From an uncultured Actinomycetes bacterium (GTDB lineage: Bacteria > Actinomycetota > Actinomycetes > Nanopelagicales > Nanopelagicaceae), in contig CAJBLC010000026.1 in assembly GCA_903953805.1 (NCBI GenBank), forward strand, positions 1 to 17,241: 17,241 bases of DNA, written 5' to 3'. Positions within the stretch are counted from its first letter, which is position 1. Each line of letters opens with the position of its first letter. Positions 1 through 6,645 of the stretch are shown here, in pieces. The notes beneath the pieces are model-generated. The model saw only the letters and a list, made by a program, of their open reading frames with translations, did no database searches and was not told the origin of the DNA. Position numbers and translations under genes: made by a program.

Positions 1-120
1 CGTCCCTTGCTCCGTGCCTTGCTCCGTGCCTTGCTCCGTGCCTTGCTCCGTGCCTTGCTCCGTGCCTTGCTCCGTGCCTTGCTCCGTGCCTTGCTCCGTG
101 CCTTGCTCCGTACACTCCTC
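1..120. repeat. 12-bp tandem repeat array at the left window edge
   Basis: The unit CGTGCCTTGCTC occurs nine times in exact register (the first copy has one change, CGTCCC), followed by a degenerate tenth copy, CGTACACTCCTC, at 109-120. The array is cut by the window edge, so its full length is unknown. It begins at the tadC stop codon and extends downstream of that gene. On the minus strand each unit reads GAGCAAGGCACG, which contains GGAG- and AAGG-like purine motifs at the unit joints. No frame on either strand contains a stop codon, so it could be translated, but no start with good support is visible. It is not a CRISPR array because there are no spacers. Confidence 0.97.
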
Positions 121-718
121 AACCCACGCCCAACCCACTTCCTAATGAGTAATACGACGGCCACAGCGCAAAGAGAATCGAAATAGGCAGAATGAGAAAG
201 ACAATCGGAATCATGAGAGCAATCTCTGCCTTACTCGCTCTATCTGAAATCGAAATCCTCTGAGCCTGCCGGACCTCTTCTACATGTCTGCCGACCACAT
301 CGATCAGGGAACTTCCTCGTTCAATCGATATCGCAAGCGAATCACAGAACCGCCGGATGATTGCTGAATCCACCTGACGATTGAGGATATCGAGGGCTTG
401 TGCAAGATTGAGTCCGTTGCGCATCTCATCGACCAGTGGCTTAAGCAGCGAAATGAATTGCCCATCACCTCTCTCGCATATTCGCGCTAGTGCAGTCGAT
501 GGACTCATTCCACCGCCGATCAAAATGGCAAAGAGTTCAACAATGAGAGGAAATTCGCTTTCAACCATCTCTCGTTCGCGCTTTTTAAGCCTGCGGAGTG
601 AGAGCCCTTGAACCTTCTCGTAAATATCTGAACGAAATTCTTCAATACAAATGAGAGAGAAATGGAGAAGTACTGGTGATACAACAAGTAGAGAGAGCAG
701 AAAGAGTGAAATCTTCAT
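119..718 (-). CDS. tadC: TadC-like type II secretion/pilus platform protein
   Basis: This 199-residue integral membrane protein belongs to the GspF/T2SSF family and is expected to form, with TadB, the inner-membrane platform that the TadA ATPase acts on. An N-terminal membrane segment (about residues 3-25) is followed by a cytoplasmic T2SSF domain with the typical GGGMSPSTAL and GLNLAQALD helical-hairpin motifs (about 68-112). A C-terminal hydrophobic segment spans about 166-190. The start ATG overlaps the tadB stop as ATGA, so translation is probably coupled. The stop codon TGA abuts the 12-bp repeat array. The usual next genes of actinobacterial clusters (small Flp-type pilin and TadE-like proteins) would lie beyond the window edge. 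The assignment to C rather than B rests on gene order and short length. Confidence 0.85.
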   Translation of the reverse strand: MKISLFLLSLLVVSPVLLHFSLICIEEFRSDIYEKVQGLSLRRLKKREREMVESEFPLIVELFAILIGGGMSPSTALARICERGDGQFISLLKPLVDEMRNGLNLAQALDILNRQVDSAIIRRFCDSLAISIERGSSLIDVVGRHVEEVRQAQRISISDRASKAEIALMIPIVFLILPISILFALWPSYYSLGSGLGVG

Positions 719-1584
719 CGGAAGATCCGCGGAACTTCTGGCAGACGGCCAGCTCTACCCATCCACAGGTAAGCAGCAAAGCTCATCACCGCTCCAATGA
801 GAAGCACCGTGACTCCGCTTGCTGTAGAAAAGGCACGGATGGTATTTGTTTGAGTCGAAAGAATGAGGAGCAGAATCCATGGGGCTGCTGCCGCAATGAG
901 GGCTGAATTTTTAATCCACCCATGTTTAGAACGAATTTCCGCACGAAGTGCAACATCGCTCCTAATAAAATCGCCAAGAGTGCGAAGTGTGATTGTTGTG
1001 TCCCGACTTCCTGTTCCCCGAGCGAAATTGAGAACTTCGCAAACTTGATCAGCTAGCGCATCATGAAATCTCTCTTTGATCACTTCAAAGACCTTTTCAA
1101 AGTCACCACTCTCGCGAAGGACAAGTTCACAAGCAAGGAAGGTGGTTTTGGTTTGCGTCGGACCTCGCTGGGATAGATCGGCTAGTGTTTCTGCAAGTGA
1201 TAAACCTGAACGAAGGCCAGAGATTATGTGGTCAAGAATTTCAGGCCAAAGTGCGGCTAGCTCTATTCGTTCGCGCTCGATCTTTCTCTTTCGCAAAGAG
1301 ATTGGCAGGCATCCGAGAGCAGCGGAGAAAGTGAGAGCGAGCAGAAAGGAATGGAAGAGTACGAGACCTCCCAAGAAACCACCGACTACACAACCCATAA
1401 TTTTGCGCTTATTTCCGTGCACGAGAGCCACATAGCCGTGCATAGCCAATCCACTCTGTAGAGCATGAACCGCCCATACATTCTGGTCGTGCCCTGAAGA
1501 AGTATTACCTTTGGCAGAGACGTTTCCCCGCAAATTCTTATTTGGCACACTCTTAATTGGCACACTCTTCATAGATAATCTCAT
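715..1584 (-). CDS. tadB: TadB-like type II secretion/pilus platform protein
   Basis: This 289-residue protein is the second T2SSF-family membrane component of a Tad/Flp system. A polar N-terminus is followed by hydrophobic segments (about 63-95), then a cytoplasmic domain with the characteristic ALWPEILDHI and SGLRSGLSLAETL motifs (about 110-135) and RGTGSRDTTITLRTLGDF (about 189-206), and two C-terminal membrane segments (about 230-280). It overlaps tadA upstream (ATGA) and tadC downstream (ATGA), so the three genes form one translationally coupled unit. The N-terminus contains a short in-frame duplication: a 13-bp sequence at 1557-1569 recurs at 1542-1554 and encodes KSVP twice. This may be a recent slippage event or may mean that the true start lies further in. 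Confidence 0.87.
   Translation of the reverse strand: MRLSMKSVPIKSVPNKNLRGNVSAKGNTSSGHDQNVWAVHALQSGLAMHGYVALVHGNKRKIMGCVVGGFLGGLVLFHSFLLALTFSAALGCLPISLRKRKIERERIELAALWPEILDHIISGLRSGLSLAETLADLSQRGPTQTKTTFLACELVLRESGDFEKVFEVIKERFHDALADQVCEVLNFARGTGSRDTTITLRTLGDFIRSDVALRAEIRSKHGWIKNSALIAAAAPWILLLILSTQTNTIRAFSTASGVTVLLIGAVMSFAAYLWMGRAGRLPEVPRIFR
1542..1569. repeat. 13-bp direct repeat at the start of tadB
   Basis: TTGGCACACTCTT occurs at 1542-1554 and 1557-1569, 15 bp apart. It keeps the reading frame and duplicates KSVP near the TadB N-terminus. The period is a multiple of three, so changes in copy number would be tolerated. Confidence 0.9.
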
Positions 1585-2693
1585 ACTGAACTCATCTCGT
1601 TCGAGAACGCACTTCCCCGTTCAAAGATGCGCGCGGGGTTGCCGAGTCCTTGCTTGTAGTTGCCATTTACCAGAGTAAATATTGGCTCACTCTCAACGTG
1701 TCGATTCTCTACTCTTCCGGTGATAGTGAGCACCTCCACAACTTGTCGTGTTCGCGAAGGGGTAATCGTCGTATGAATGACAAGATCTATCGAAGCGGCA
1801 ACTATTGGTGCAATAAAATCATGTGAAATATTCTCTCCCGCTAGTAGCGGCAAGGTTTGTAACTTGGAGATGGCATCACGAGCAGAGTTCGCATGGATTG
1901 TTGCCATTCCAGGGATTCCCGAGTTAAGCGCGATGAGAAGATCGAGTGACTCAGCCTCTCGGATCTCACCAACAACGAGCTGTGACGGTCTCATGCGAAG
2001 CGCTTCTTTGATCAATCTGCGCAATGGAATCTCACCTTCACCTTGAAGATTTGGAGGACGAGTTTGTAGTGCTACGCAATCAGAGACCTTGGGTTTCAAT
2101 TCAAAGACCTCTTCAATCGTAACGACGCGATTTCCAGATGGAACTGCACCGACGAGCGCATTGAGCAAAGTCGTCTTGCCCGCTTGTGTAGAGCCACTCA
2201 CTAAAATATTGAGCCCAGATGAAACCGCCATCTCTAAAAATTGAGATATCTCGTGGCTCATTACTCCCATCGCAGCTAACTCGCTCAACGATTTCCCACG
2301 CACGAGATGTTTTCTTATGTTCACAGCCCAATGGGTTGCGGTAACTTCTGGAATTGCCACATGAAGACGACTTCCATCTGGAAGCCTGGCATCAACGAAT
2401 GGATGGGAGAGGTCTAAACGCCGCCCTCCCCACATCAGTAATCGCTCTACCAGCTCCCTGACCTCTGCGGCACTCATGACAAGGTTTGTTAATTCACTGA
2501 CCCCCGATCGAGCAACAAAGATGCGATGAGGTGAGTTGATCCAGACCTCTTCAATGGTCGGATCTTCCATGAGTTCTGCGAGCTTCCCAAATTCAGACTT
2601 TCTCTCTTCAATCACAAGAGTAGACAACTCGCTCACCGACAATCGGTGACAGTTCTTCCACAACTCTCCGTTGATACCCATGGAAAGTTCCAC
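1581..2693 (-). CDS. tadA: TadA/VirB11-family secretion ATPase
   Basis: This is the hexameric cytoplasmic ATPase that powers Tad/Flp pilus assembly or a related secretion system. The 370 residues show an N-terminal domain with EEVWINSPHRIFV (about 48-60) and LSHPFVDARLPDGSRLH (about 95-111). The Walker A GSTQAGKT is at 167-174, the Asp-box equivalent VTIEE at 191-195, the Walker B region RMRPSQLVVGEIREAE at 233-248, and the His-box TIHANS at 265-270. Q170 and A171 are slightly unusual where GTGSGKT is common, but the GxxxxGKT pattern is intact. The start is taken as GTG at 2693, preceded by a -10-like TAGATA with a 7-nt gap. An ATG at 2681, behind a GTGGAA purine run, is the alternative. The gene is first in its operon and no TadZ/Ssd gene precedes it. 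Confidence 0.93.
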   Translation of the reverse strand: MELSMGINGELWKNCHRLSVSELSTLVIEERKSEFGKLAELMEDPTIEEVWINSPHRIFVARSGVSELTNLVMSAAEVRELVERLLMWGGRRLDLSHPFVDARLPDGSRLHVAIPEVTATHWAVNIRKHLVRGKSLSELAAMGVMSHEISQFLEMAVSSGLNILVSGSTQAGKTTLLNALVGAVPSGNRVVTIEEVFELKPKVSDCVALQTRPPNLQGEGEIPLRRLIKEALRMRPSQLVVGEIREAESLDLLIALNSGIPGMATIHANSARDAISKLQTLPLLAGENISHDFIAPIVAASIDLVIHTTITPSRTRQVVEVLTITGRVENRHVESEPIFTLVNGNYKQGLGNPARIFERGSAFSNEMSSV

Positions 2694-2706
2694 TCTCAGT
2701 TATCTA
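2694..2706 (-). promoter_or_regulatory. Putative leaderless -10 box for tadA
   Basis: On the minus strand TAGATA (2706-2701) lies 7 nt before the GTG start of tadA, the spacing expected if transcription starts at or next to the start codon. No convincing -35 is visible. Confidence 0.45.
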
Positions 2707-2719
2707 TTGATCACCTAGG

Positions 2720-2743
2720 CGAGGAGAGGGGCTAACCATGTAA
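2720..2743 (+). promoter_or_regulatory. Strong Shine-Dalgarno followed by a start-stop ATG-TAA
   Basis: A purine run GAGGAGAGGGG at 2721-2731 is followed 6 nt later by ATG (2738-2740) and immediately by TAA (2741-2743). This is a minimal start-stop reading frame between tadA and the lipoprotein gene. It may be a regulatory element or a decayed gene start. It would only matter if a transcript from further upstream crosses it. Confidence 0.35.
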
Positions 2744-2757
2744 ATATCAACTGCCAG

Positions 2758-2769
2758 TAGACTCATTCA
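2758..2769 (+). promoter_or_regulatory. Putative leaderless -10 box before the 14-bp repeat array
   Basis: TAGACT at 2758-2763 is followed by 6 nt and then the first ATG of the array (2770). The same TAGACT element precedes the wzm and wbpD starts in this window, which suggests that a leaderless mRNA begins at 2770. Confidence 0.55.
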
Positions 2770-2832
2770 ATGGCGAGAATCAAATGGCGAGAATCAAATG
2801 GCGAGAATCAAATGGCGAGAATCAAATGGTGA
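2770..2832 (+). CDS. Possible 20-residue leaderless upstream ORF
   Basis: Reading from the first ATG of the repeat array gives 20 codons with no internal stop, ending at TGA 2830-2832. That is 7 nt before the ATG at 2840 proposed as the lipoprotein start. The peptide is basic and begins MARIKW. Its start lies 6 nt behind a TAGACT -10 box, so it is the expected first codon of a leaderless transcript. The arrangement suggests termination followed by reinitiation at 2840. Whether the peptide is really made cannot be told from sequence. Confidence 0.4.
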   Translation: MARIKWRESNGENQMARIKW

Positions 2833-2853
2833 GAGGCAAATGGTGAGATCACG
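2770..2853 (+). repeat. 14-bp tandem repeats, each carrying an ATG, at the lipoprotein gene start
   Basis: The unit ATGGCGAGAATCAA is exact in copies starting at 2770, 2784, 2798 and 2812. Two diverged copies start at 2826 (ATGGTGAGAGGCAA) and 2840 (ATGGTGAGATCACG). Because 14 is not a multiple of 3, the six ATGs rotate through the three frames. Only those at 2798 and 2840 are in the lipoprotein frame. Each unit places a weak purine motif (GCGAGA or GTGAGA) upstream of the next ATG. Confidence 0.97.
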
Positions 2854-3487
2854 AGACCGAGCGATTGGTGGATTTTTCACTGGGTTAGCTCTCCTCACAC
2901 TTCTCACTGCCTGTGGAGCTAAAAATCCTGATCTCCGGCCAGAGGATTCAAAGTTGATCGATGGCATTTCACTCCTCATGAAAGACTTAGCAGCCAATCA
3001 CCCCGATATCAAAAACTGGGATCAGAACGCTGTTGACATTCAGATCCATAAGAAGCTTCCAGTCGGAATAGCGACACCTGCCGGTTGGAAATTAACATGG
3101 CCATCTGCAACTTCCCATGAACTTCCCTACGTCTATGTTCCATGGGCGCTGACAGGAACATATCCAAATCACTTTGCGGCTGAAAACGCTTCCTATACTG
3201 CAGGGTCTCCGGTTCCCAGTTCAGTGATCCAAGACCTCACCACACAACAACTTGGCGGAGACTCTTATTTTGCAGCGATTGTCGACGTCCGATATTCCGA
3301 TAAAAATAAGAAGTGGATAATTTTCACCAGCGTCCCATATCTGCCCGTTACAGATAATGCATACGGATGGGCGACCGTGGTCAATGGCCGCTGGAAAGTG
3401 ATCGACTTCGGTACTGCACTAGTTGGCTGCGGAAAAGTTCCCACGGAAGTTCAATCAGAGTTTGGTTTCAGCTGCCCAAATAATTAA
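2840..3487 (+). CDS. Unrecognised secreted lipoprotein
   Basis: I do not recognise the family. From the ATG at 2840 the protein has 215 residues. It begins with a basic n-region (MVRSRDR), a hydrophobic core and a lipobox LLTAC with the acylated cysteine at residue 25, followed by a mature chain rich in aromatic residues. Repeated motifs such as YVYVPWALTGTYPNHF, VDVRYSDKNKKWIIF and GWATVVNGRWKVIDFG suggest a beta-rich extracytoplasmic fold. Two further cysteines near the C-terminus may form a disulfide. ATG 2840 is chosen because it gives a normal-length signal peptide and follows GAGAGG. The in-frame ATG at 2798 would add 14 basic residues encoded by the 14-bp repeats. It is divergent from tadA and convergent with the next gene, so it is a single-gene unit. 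Confidence 0.85.
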   Translation: MVRSRDRAIGGFFTGLALLTLLTACGAKNPDLRPEDSKLIDGISLLMKDLAANHPDIKNWDQNAVDIQIHKKLPVGIATPAGWKLTWPSATSHELPYVYVPWALTGTYPNHFAAENASYTAGSPVPSSVIQDLTTQQLGGDSYFAAIVDVRYSDKNKKWIIFTSVPYLPVTDNAYGWATVVNGRWKVIDFGTALVGCGKVPTEVQSEFGFSCPNN

Positions 3488-3505
3488 TCTTGTTTCACAT
3501 TCAAG

Positions 3506-4741
3506 TTATTGATGCTGCGTTTGATTAATGAATGTCTCCTTGCAACCTTCCATGCAAAAATAGAGAGTCTCGCCCTGATATCTGTAGCTTGCTGGGGCAT
3601 CGCTCTTACGCACCTGCATGCCGCAAATAGGATCTTGCGCAAAATCTGAGATCTCATTTTTTGGTGGATTTTTATAGAAGTAATAAATAACTCCAGCAAT
3701 GGCCAGTGCAAGAGCGTTGAGATAAGTGGTCGCATTCCATCCAAAATGCTTTCCACTTATCATGGCGACTTTGTGGGATGGAATCTGGTGAATCAGCCGA
3801 AAAACTCCCTCTGTCACTAATCCACTGAGACTCATAATAGCCCAGAATGCAAAGAGCATTTTTAGGGCGAGCCTGCCTCCATAGTATTTTCGATAGATCA
3901 TTACGAGCGGGAATGAGATGAGGTCGGCGAAGATAAAAGCAATCACGCCTCCGAAGGTGATCCCAGATTTCCACAACGCTGCCCCGAGAGGGACATTGCC
4001 TACTGAGCAAACAAAGGAGATCAAGGCGATGAATGGGCCGATGAGGGCATTCTCAATTGCAGACCACAAACCATGCCCCGTGAGAAAGAGAGCCTTCCAA
4101 AAAGAAAGTGGGACGATGGTTGTTGCAAGACCTGCAACGACAAAACCAACGACAAGTTCTACCCGTAACATTGTGAAATCACCGATAGTGAAACCTGCAG
4201 AAGCACTCACCTTGGCTCGCCAAGACTGACTGCTGTCATCTTTCATATCTGACGCTTTTTCCTTAACTCCAAAGTCACTATCCACTTCAGTCGCGTGAGT
4301 CTGAAAATCAGAAATTTTAGTCTCTTCCTTAGTCAAGATAAGAGGCAGGAATAACTTCAAGAGGAGAATCATGACCGTTCCCCCAACAAATTCTGCCAAG
4401 GCAAATTGCCATCCGAGCAGTAGCCAGAGAACGATTCCGAGTTCGATTACTAGATTGGTACTCGCAAACATAAAGACCATTGCAGCTGTGAAATCTGCAC
4501 CTTTTTTATATAAGGAGTGTGCCAACGCGCTAGCCGCGTATGAACAGGAACTGCTCACCATTCCAAAGAACGAAGCACGTGCAATGGTAGATGAACGGTG
4601 GTCGCCCATTATTTCAACCATCTGTTTGCGAGTGATGAGTGCTTGCACAATCCCAGAGAGAGCGAAGCCAAAAATCAGTGCCCAGAAGGTGTCGAAGAAC
4701 ATCCACCAACCTTCAGCGAAGCCACTCGTTAACCGGTGCAT
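3506..4741 (-). CDS. ArsP/DUF318-type permease with C-terminal YHS domain
   Basis: This 411-residue polytopic membrane protein resembles the PF03773 permease family, whose characterised members export metal(loid)s such as methylarsenite or Cu/Zn. The first half has about four membrane segments with SSCSY (Cys66) and FASTN (92-96). A charged cytoplasmic loop follows (about 137-178). The second half carries FVCSVGNVPLGAALW (243-257, Cys245) and further helices to about 356. The C-terminal tail holds a YHS domain with DPICGM (370-375) and YFCMEGC (394-400), a metal-binding module also found in copper-handling proteins. Export of a soft metal or metalloid is therefore inferred, but the substrate is unknown. 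The ATG follows a TAGGAT -10 box by 6 nt with no Shine-Dalgarno. The gene ends 18 bp from the convergent lipoprotein gene. Confidence 0.85.
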   Translation of the reverse strand: MHRLTSGFAEGWWMFFDTFWALIFGFALSGIVQALITRKQMVEIMGDHRSSTIARASFFGMVSSSCSYAASALAHSLYKKGADFTAAMVFMFASTNLVIELGIVLWLLLGWQFALAEFVGGTVMILLLKLFLPLILTKEETKISDFQTHATEVDSDFGVKEKASDMKDDSSQSWRAKVSASAGFTIGDFTMLRVELVVGFVVAGLATTIVPLSFWKALFLTGHGLWSAIENALIGPFIALISFVCSVGNVPLGAALWKSGITFGGVIAFIFADLISFPLVMIYRKYYGGRLALKMLFAFWAIMSLSGLVTEGVFRLIHQIPSHKVAMISGKHFGWNATTYLNALALAIAGVIYYFYKNPPKNEISDFAQDPICGMQVRKSDAPASYRYQGETLYFCMEGCKETFINQTQHQ

Positions 4742-4753
4742 CGTCCGATCCTA
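4742..4753 (-). promoter_or_regulatory. Putative leaderless -10 box for the permease gene
   Basis: TAGGAT (4753-4748 on the minus strand) lies 6 nt before the ATG at 4741, in the 19-bp gap after the upstream glycosyltransferase stop. No -35 or Shine-Dalgarno is evident. Confidence 0.5.
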
Positions 4754-4760
4754 ATCCATG

Positions 4761-6116
4761 CTATTCAATACGAAGACCGAAGACTTCTTGCAGAACCTGC
4801 ACACTGTAAGTTCCATCATGGTAATGATGTACAAAATCCTTTCCCGCGCTTATCGCATCTGACACTGGGAGCTCATGAAATTCCAAGGTAGGGACTCCTT
4901 CTTCCATCACAAGTTGCTGCACCCGAATCATTGATCTCTCACGTAAAGCAGCTACTCGACGAATCTCGGCTTCCAAAGTTTCAGGAGTGATGTTGATGTG
5001 AGGTGGAGTTGCATGATGCGCATGGTCATCGTCGATAAAGGTCATTACTATTCGACCGGAAGCGATCGCCTCTAAGGCAAAGACACCAAAGAGACCTATG
5101 AATTGATCAATCACGAGATCAGATGAGGCGAGAATTTCAGGAATTTGCTCATGCTTCACAGCACCATTTTCAACCCAATTCTTAAATTCGATGAGACCTT
5201 CGCCTGCTAGTTTTTCAAGAACTGGAACGATGAGATCAGAGGATTTCATCCAGGACCTACTTGGAATGTACAAAACTCGCAATTTATCGTCGCGCAAGAT
5301 CGGATAGTTTTCAGCCACCACTTTGAACTTTTCAAGTTCGATGACCGCCGGAAGCCAATGAGCATCGGGCACTTCTAAAAAGAGATCTGGAGTAGTGATA
5401 AAGAAAGGAATCTTCTTGGCTCTTAACTGCGGAATGAGACCACGATTAATCTCGGAGCTCTTCTGCAGCTCCCGGGCCTCTTCCCGCAATTGAAGTGACT
5501 CGGCGGACTCTTTGGACATGTCGATGGCTGGGGACTCGCTGGAACGTGCTCTCTTATCCTTACTCTCTACTTCATGAAATGGTGAGTATGGATTACGAAT
5601 TGCATGCGCTAGAGGATCTCTGATATCGCTGCCATGAAAGATGACTCCGACCTTCTTCCCCATTCGTTGCATAAGTACGGCATCATCAATGCTGTGTCGT
5701 GGGGCAAATCCTTGTCGCCCTTTTCGAAAGGCAAAAATAGGGCGCAAAGATTCAATAAGAACGATCCTCTTTGAGAAGACGGCCTCCTGTAAAAGTGAGA
5801 CTCGGGCTTCAACATCATTTCGTTCCTGAGATGAAACTTCATAGTCAGCGGTGAACCATTCCTGCGAAGGATTGGCCGAGATTCTCAGGGAGTGCGACTT
5901 TCGCAGAGCGCCGACTCCTGAAGATAGATTATTAAATGCTTTTGCCCAGGCACTCGCTTGGTTCGCCGAATTTGCAGGCCCAATTAATACCCCGACATTT
6001 TTTCGGGTCGGGATCCAGAGAGAGATGAGCGCTAAGCACCTCGCTCTGAGAATCAATCTCCATTCAAAGAGTCGTTCAGGCAACGTCTCTCGAATATAGA
6101 TCTTTAGCCTGCCCAT
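4761..6116 (-). CDS. Probable GT-B-like glycosyltransferase
   Basis: This 451-residue protein is probably a cytoplasmic sugar transferase. An N-terminal half with KNVGVLIGPANSANQASAWAKA (about 39-60) and MGKKVGVIFHGSDIRDP (152-168) resembles the acceptor-side domain of actinobacterial GT-B enzymes. The C-terminal half has RVLYIPSRSWMKSSDLI (280-296) and an EALEA-like donor-site helix, DQFIGLFGVFALEAIASG (337-354), equivalent to the EX7E region of GT4 enzymes. Between them lies a charged segment rich in Glu and Lys (about 180-225), probably an inserted coil. No signal peptide is seen. The gene follows hpf by 27 bp but has its own -10 box, and ends in TAG. The acceptor and donor cannot be deduced. 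Confidence 0.72.
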   Translation of the reverse strand: MGRLKIYIRETLPERLFEWRLILRARCLALISLWIPTRKNVGVLIGPANSANQASAWAKAFNNLSSGVGALRKSHSLRISANPSQEWFTADYEVSSQERNDVEARVSLLQEAVFSKRIVLIESLRPIFAFRKGRQGFAPRHSIDDAVLMQRMGKKVGVIFHGSDIRDPLAHAIRNPYSPFHEVESKDKRARSSESPAIDMSKESAESLQLREEARELQKSSEINRGLIPQLRAKKIPFFITTPDLFLEVPDAHWLPAVIELEKFKVVAENYPILRDDKLRVLYIPSRSWMKSSDLIVPVLEKLAGEGLIEFKNWVENGAVKHEQIPEILASSDLVIDQFIGLFGVFALEAIASGRIVMTFIDDDHAHHATPPHINITPETLEAEIRRVAALRERSMIRVQQLVMEEGVPTLEFHELPVSDAISAGKDFVHHYHDGTYSVQVLQEVFGLRIE

Positions 6117-6128
6117 GTCGTAATTATC
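6117..6128 (-). promoter_or_regulatory. Putative leaderless -10 box for the glycosyltransferase gene
   Basis: GATAAT (6128-6123, minus strand) is followed by TACGAC and then the ATG at 6116. The 6-nt gap and the absence of a Shine-Dalgarno fit leaderless transcription. Confidence 0.55.
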
Positions 6129-6143
6129 TCGACAAAGCTGTAC

Positions 6144-6485
6144 CTATTCATTCACGAGGTGAGTGATCACTGTCTCATGAAGATAATCTTTCGAGCGCTC
6201 ATGTAGCTTCCTGATCTGCAATTCTAGGCTGACCACCGCCTTATCGAATGCGGCAAGGTCATTAAAGCCATCTCCTTCAGCGCGAAAGAATGGTCCAGCG
6301 CCATGGGAAGTCAAAGTGACGTGATGAGAGCTCTTTCCACGACTCGGGTTCCCCTCATGTCTGATCTCAACCTTCATCGCCTCGATAAGAACATTAAATC
6401 GCTCAAGGGATTTCAATTTATCTGTTGCGATATCGCTGAAATCTTCCGCAAGCTGGGCGTTACGGGTATGGAGAACGATTTGCAT
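6144..6485 (-). CDS. hpf: Short-form ribosome hibernation promoting factor (HPF/RaiA family)
   Basis: The protein is expected to bind the decoding site of the 30S subunit and idle ribosomes in stationary phase or starvation. From the ATG at 6485 it has 113 residues. It begins MQIVLHTRNAQLAEDFSDIA, contains KLKSLERF, and has the typical central VEIRHEGNPSRGKSSHHV strand region and DLAAFDKAVVSLELQIRK helix. Only the N-terminal ribosome-binding domain is present. The C-terminal dimerisation domain of long HPFs, common in actinobacteria, is absent. The start is fixed by an AAGGAG Shine-Dalgarno 6 nt upstream. An open extension to 6584 lacks family similarity. The stop is TAG. Confidence 0.88.
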   Translation of the reverse strand: MQIVLHTRNAQLAEDFSDIATDKLKSLERFNVLIEAMKVEIRHEGNPSRGKSSHHVTLTSHGAGPFFRAEGDGFNDLAAFDKAVVSLELQIRKLHERSKDYLHETVITHLVNE

Positions 6486-6546
6486 GAGAACTCCTTCACT
6501 GAGAAACAGAGATCCGATGACTTCTCTTCGCCAATCGGATGCTTTC

Positions 6547-6575
6547 ACGGTACTCCTGCCCCACTCTCCCCACAA
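6547..6575 (-). promoter_or_regulatory. Possible hpf promoter
   Basis: On the minus strand TTGTGG (6575-6570) and TACCGT (6552-6547) are separated by 17 bp and lie about 60 bp upstream of the hpf ATG. Both hexamers match the consensus only partly. Confidence 0.3.
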
Positions 6576-6582
6576 GAGGGGC

Positions 6583-6616
6583 ATCTCCTAACACCCCCAT
6601 GGAGGCGCTAGGAGAT
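6583..6616 (-). terminator. 34-nt stem-loop after the histone-like gene
   Basis: ATCTCCTA (6583-6590) and TAGGAGAT (6609-6616) form a perfect 8-bp inverted repeat. The sequence between them continues the symmetry around CCATGG. On the minus-strand RNA the remaining mismatches become G-U pairs, so the whole 34 nt can fold into one long hairpin, whereas the plus-strand RNA would have A-C mismatches. This strand bias suggests that it acts in minus-strand transcripts. It lies 30 nt after the histone-like stop and before hpf. No T-tract follows, so it may be a processing or stability structure rather than a classical terminator. A 10-codon ORF (6620-6588), preceded by AAAAGG, overlaps it. Confidence 0.5.
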
Positions 6617-6645
6617 TCATATGGTGGCCTTTTCTTGCGCTACTT

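Noticed and set aside
113..115. GTG start in the repeat region encoding a GARH repeat peptide
   Set aside because: The frame is open, but the GTG overlaps its only purine motif and the end of the frame lies outside the window, so it cannot be supported.
1..120. CRISPR array
   Set aside because: The repeats are directly abutting 12-mers without spacers.
3488..3505. Terminator between the lipoprotein and permease genes
   Set aside because: The 18-bp gap has no clear stem-loop or T-tract.
6486..6584. N-terminal extension of HPF
   Set aside because: An AAGGAG motif precedes the ATG at 6485 and the family similarity begins there.
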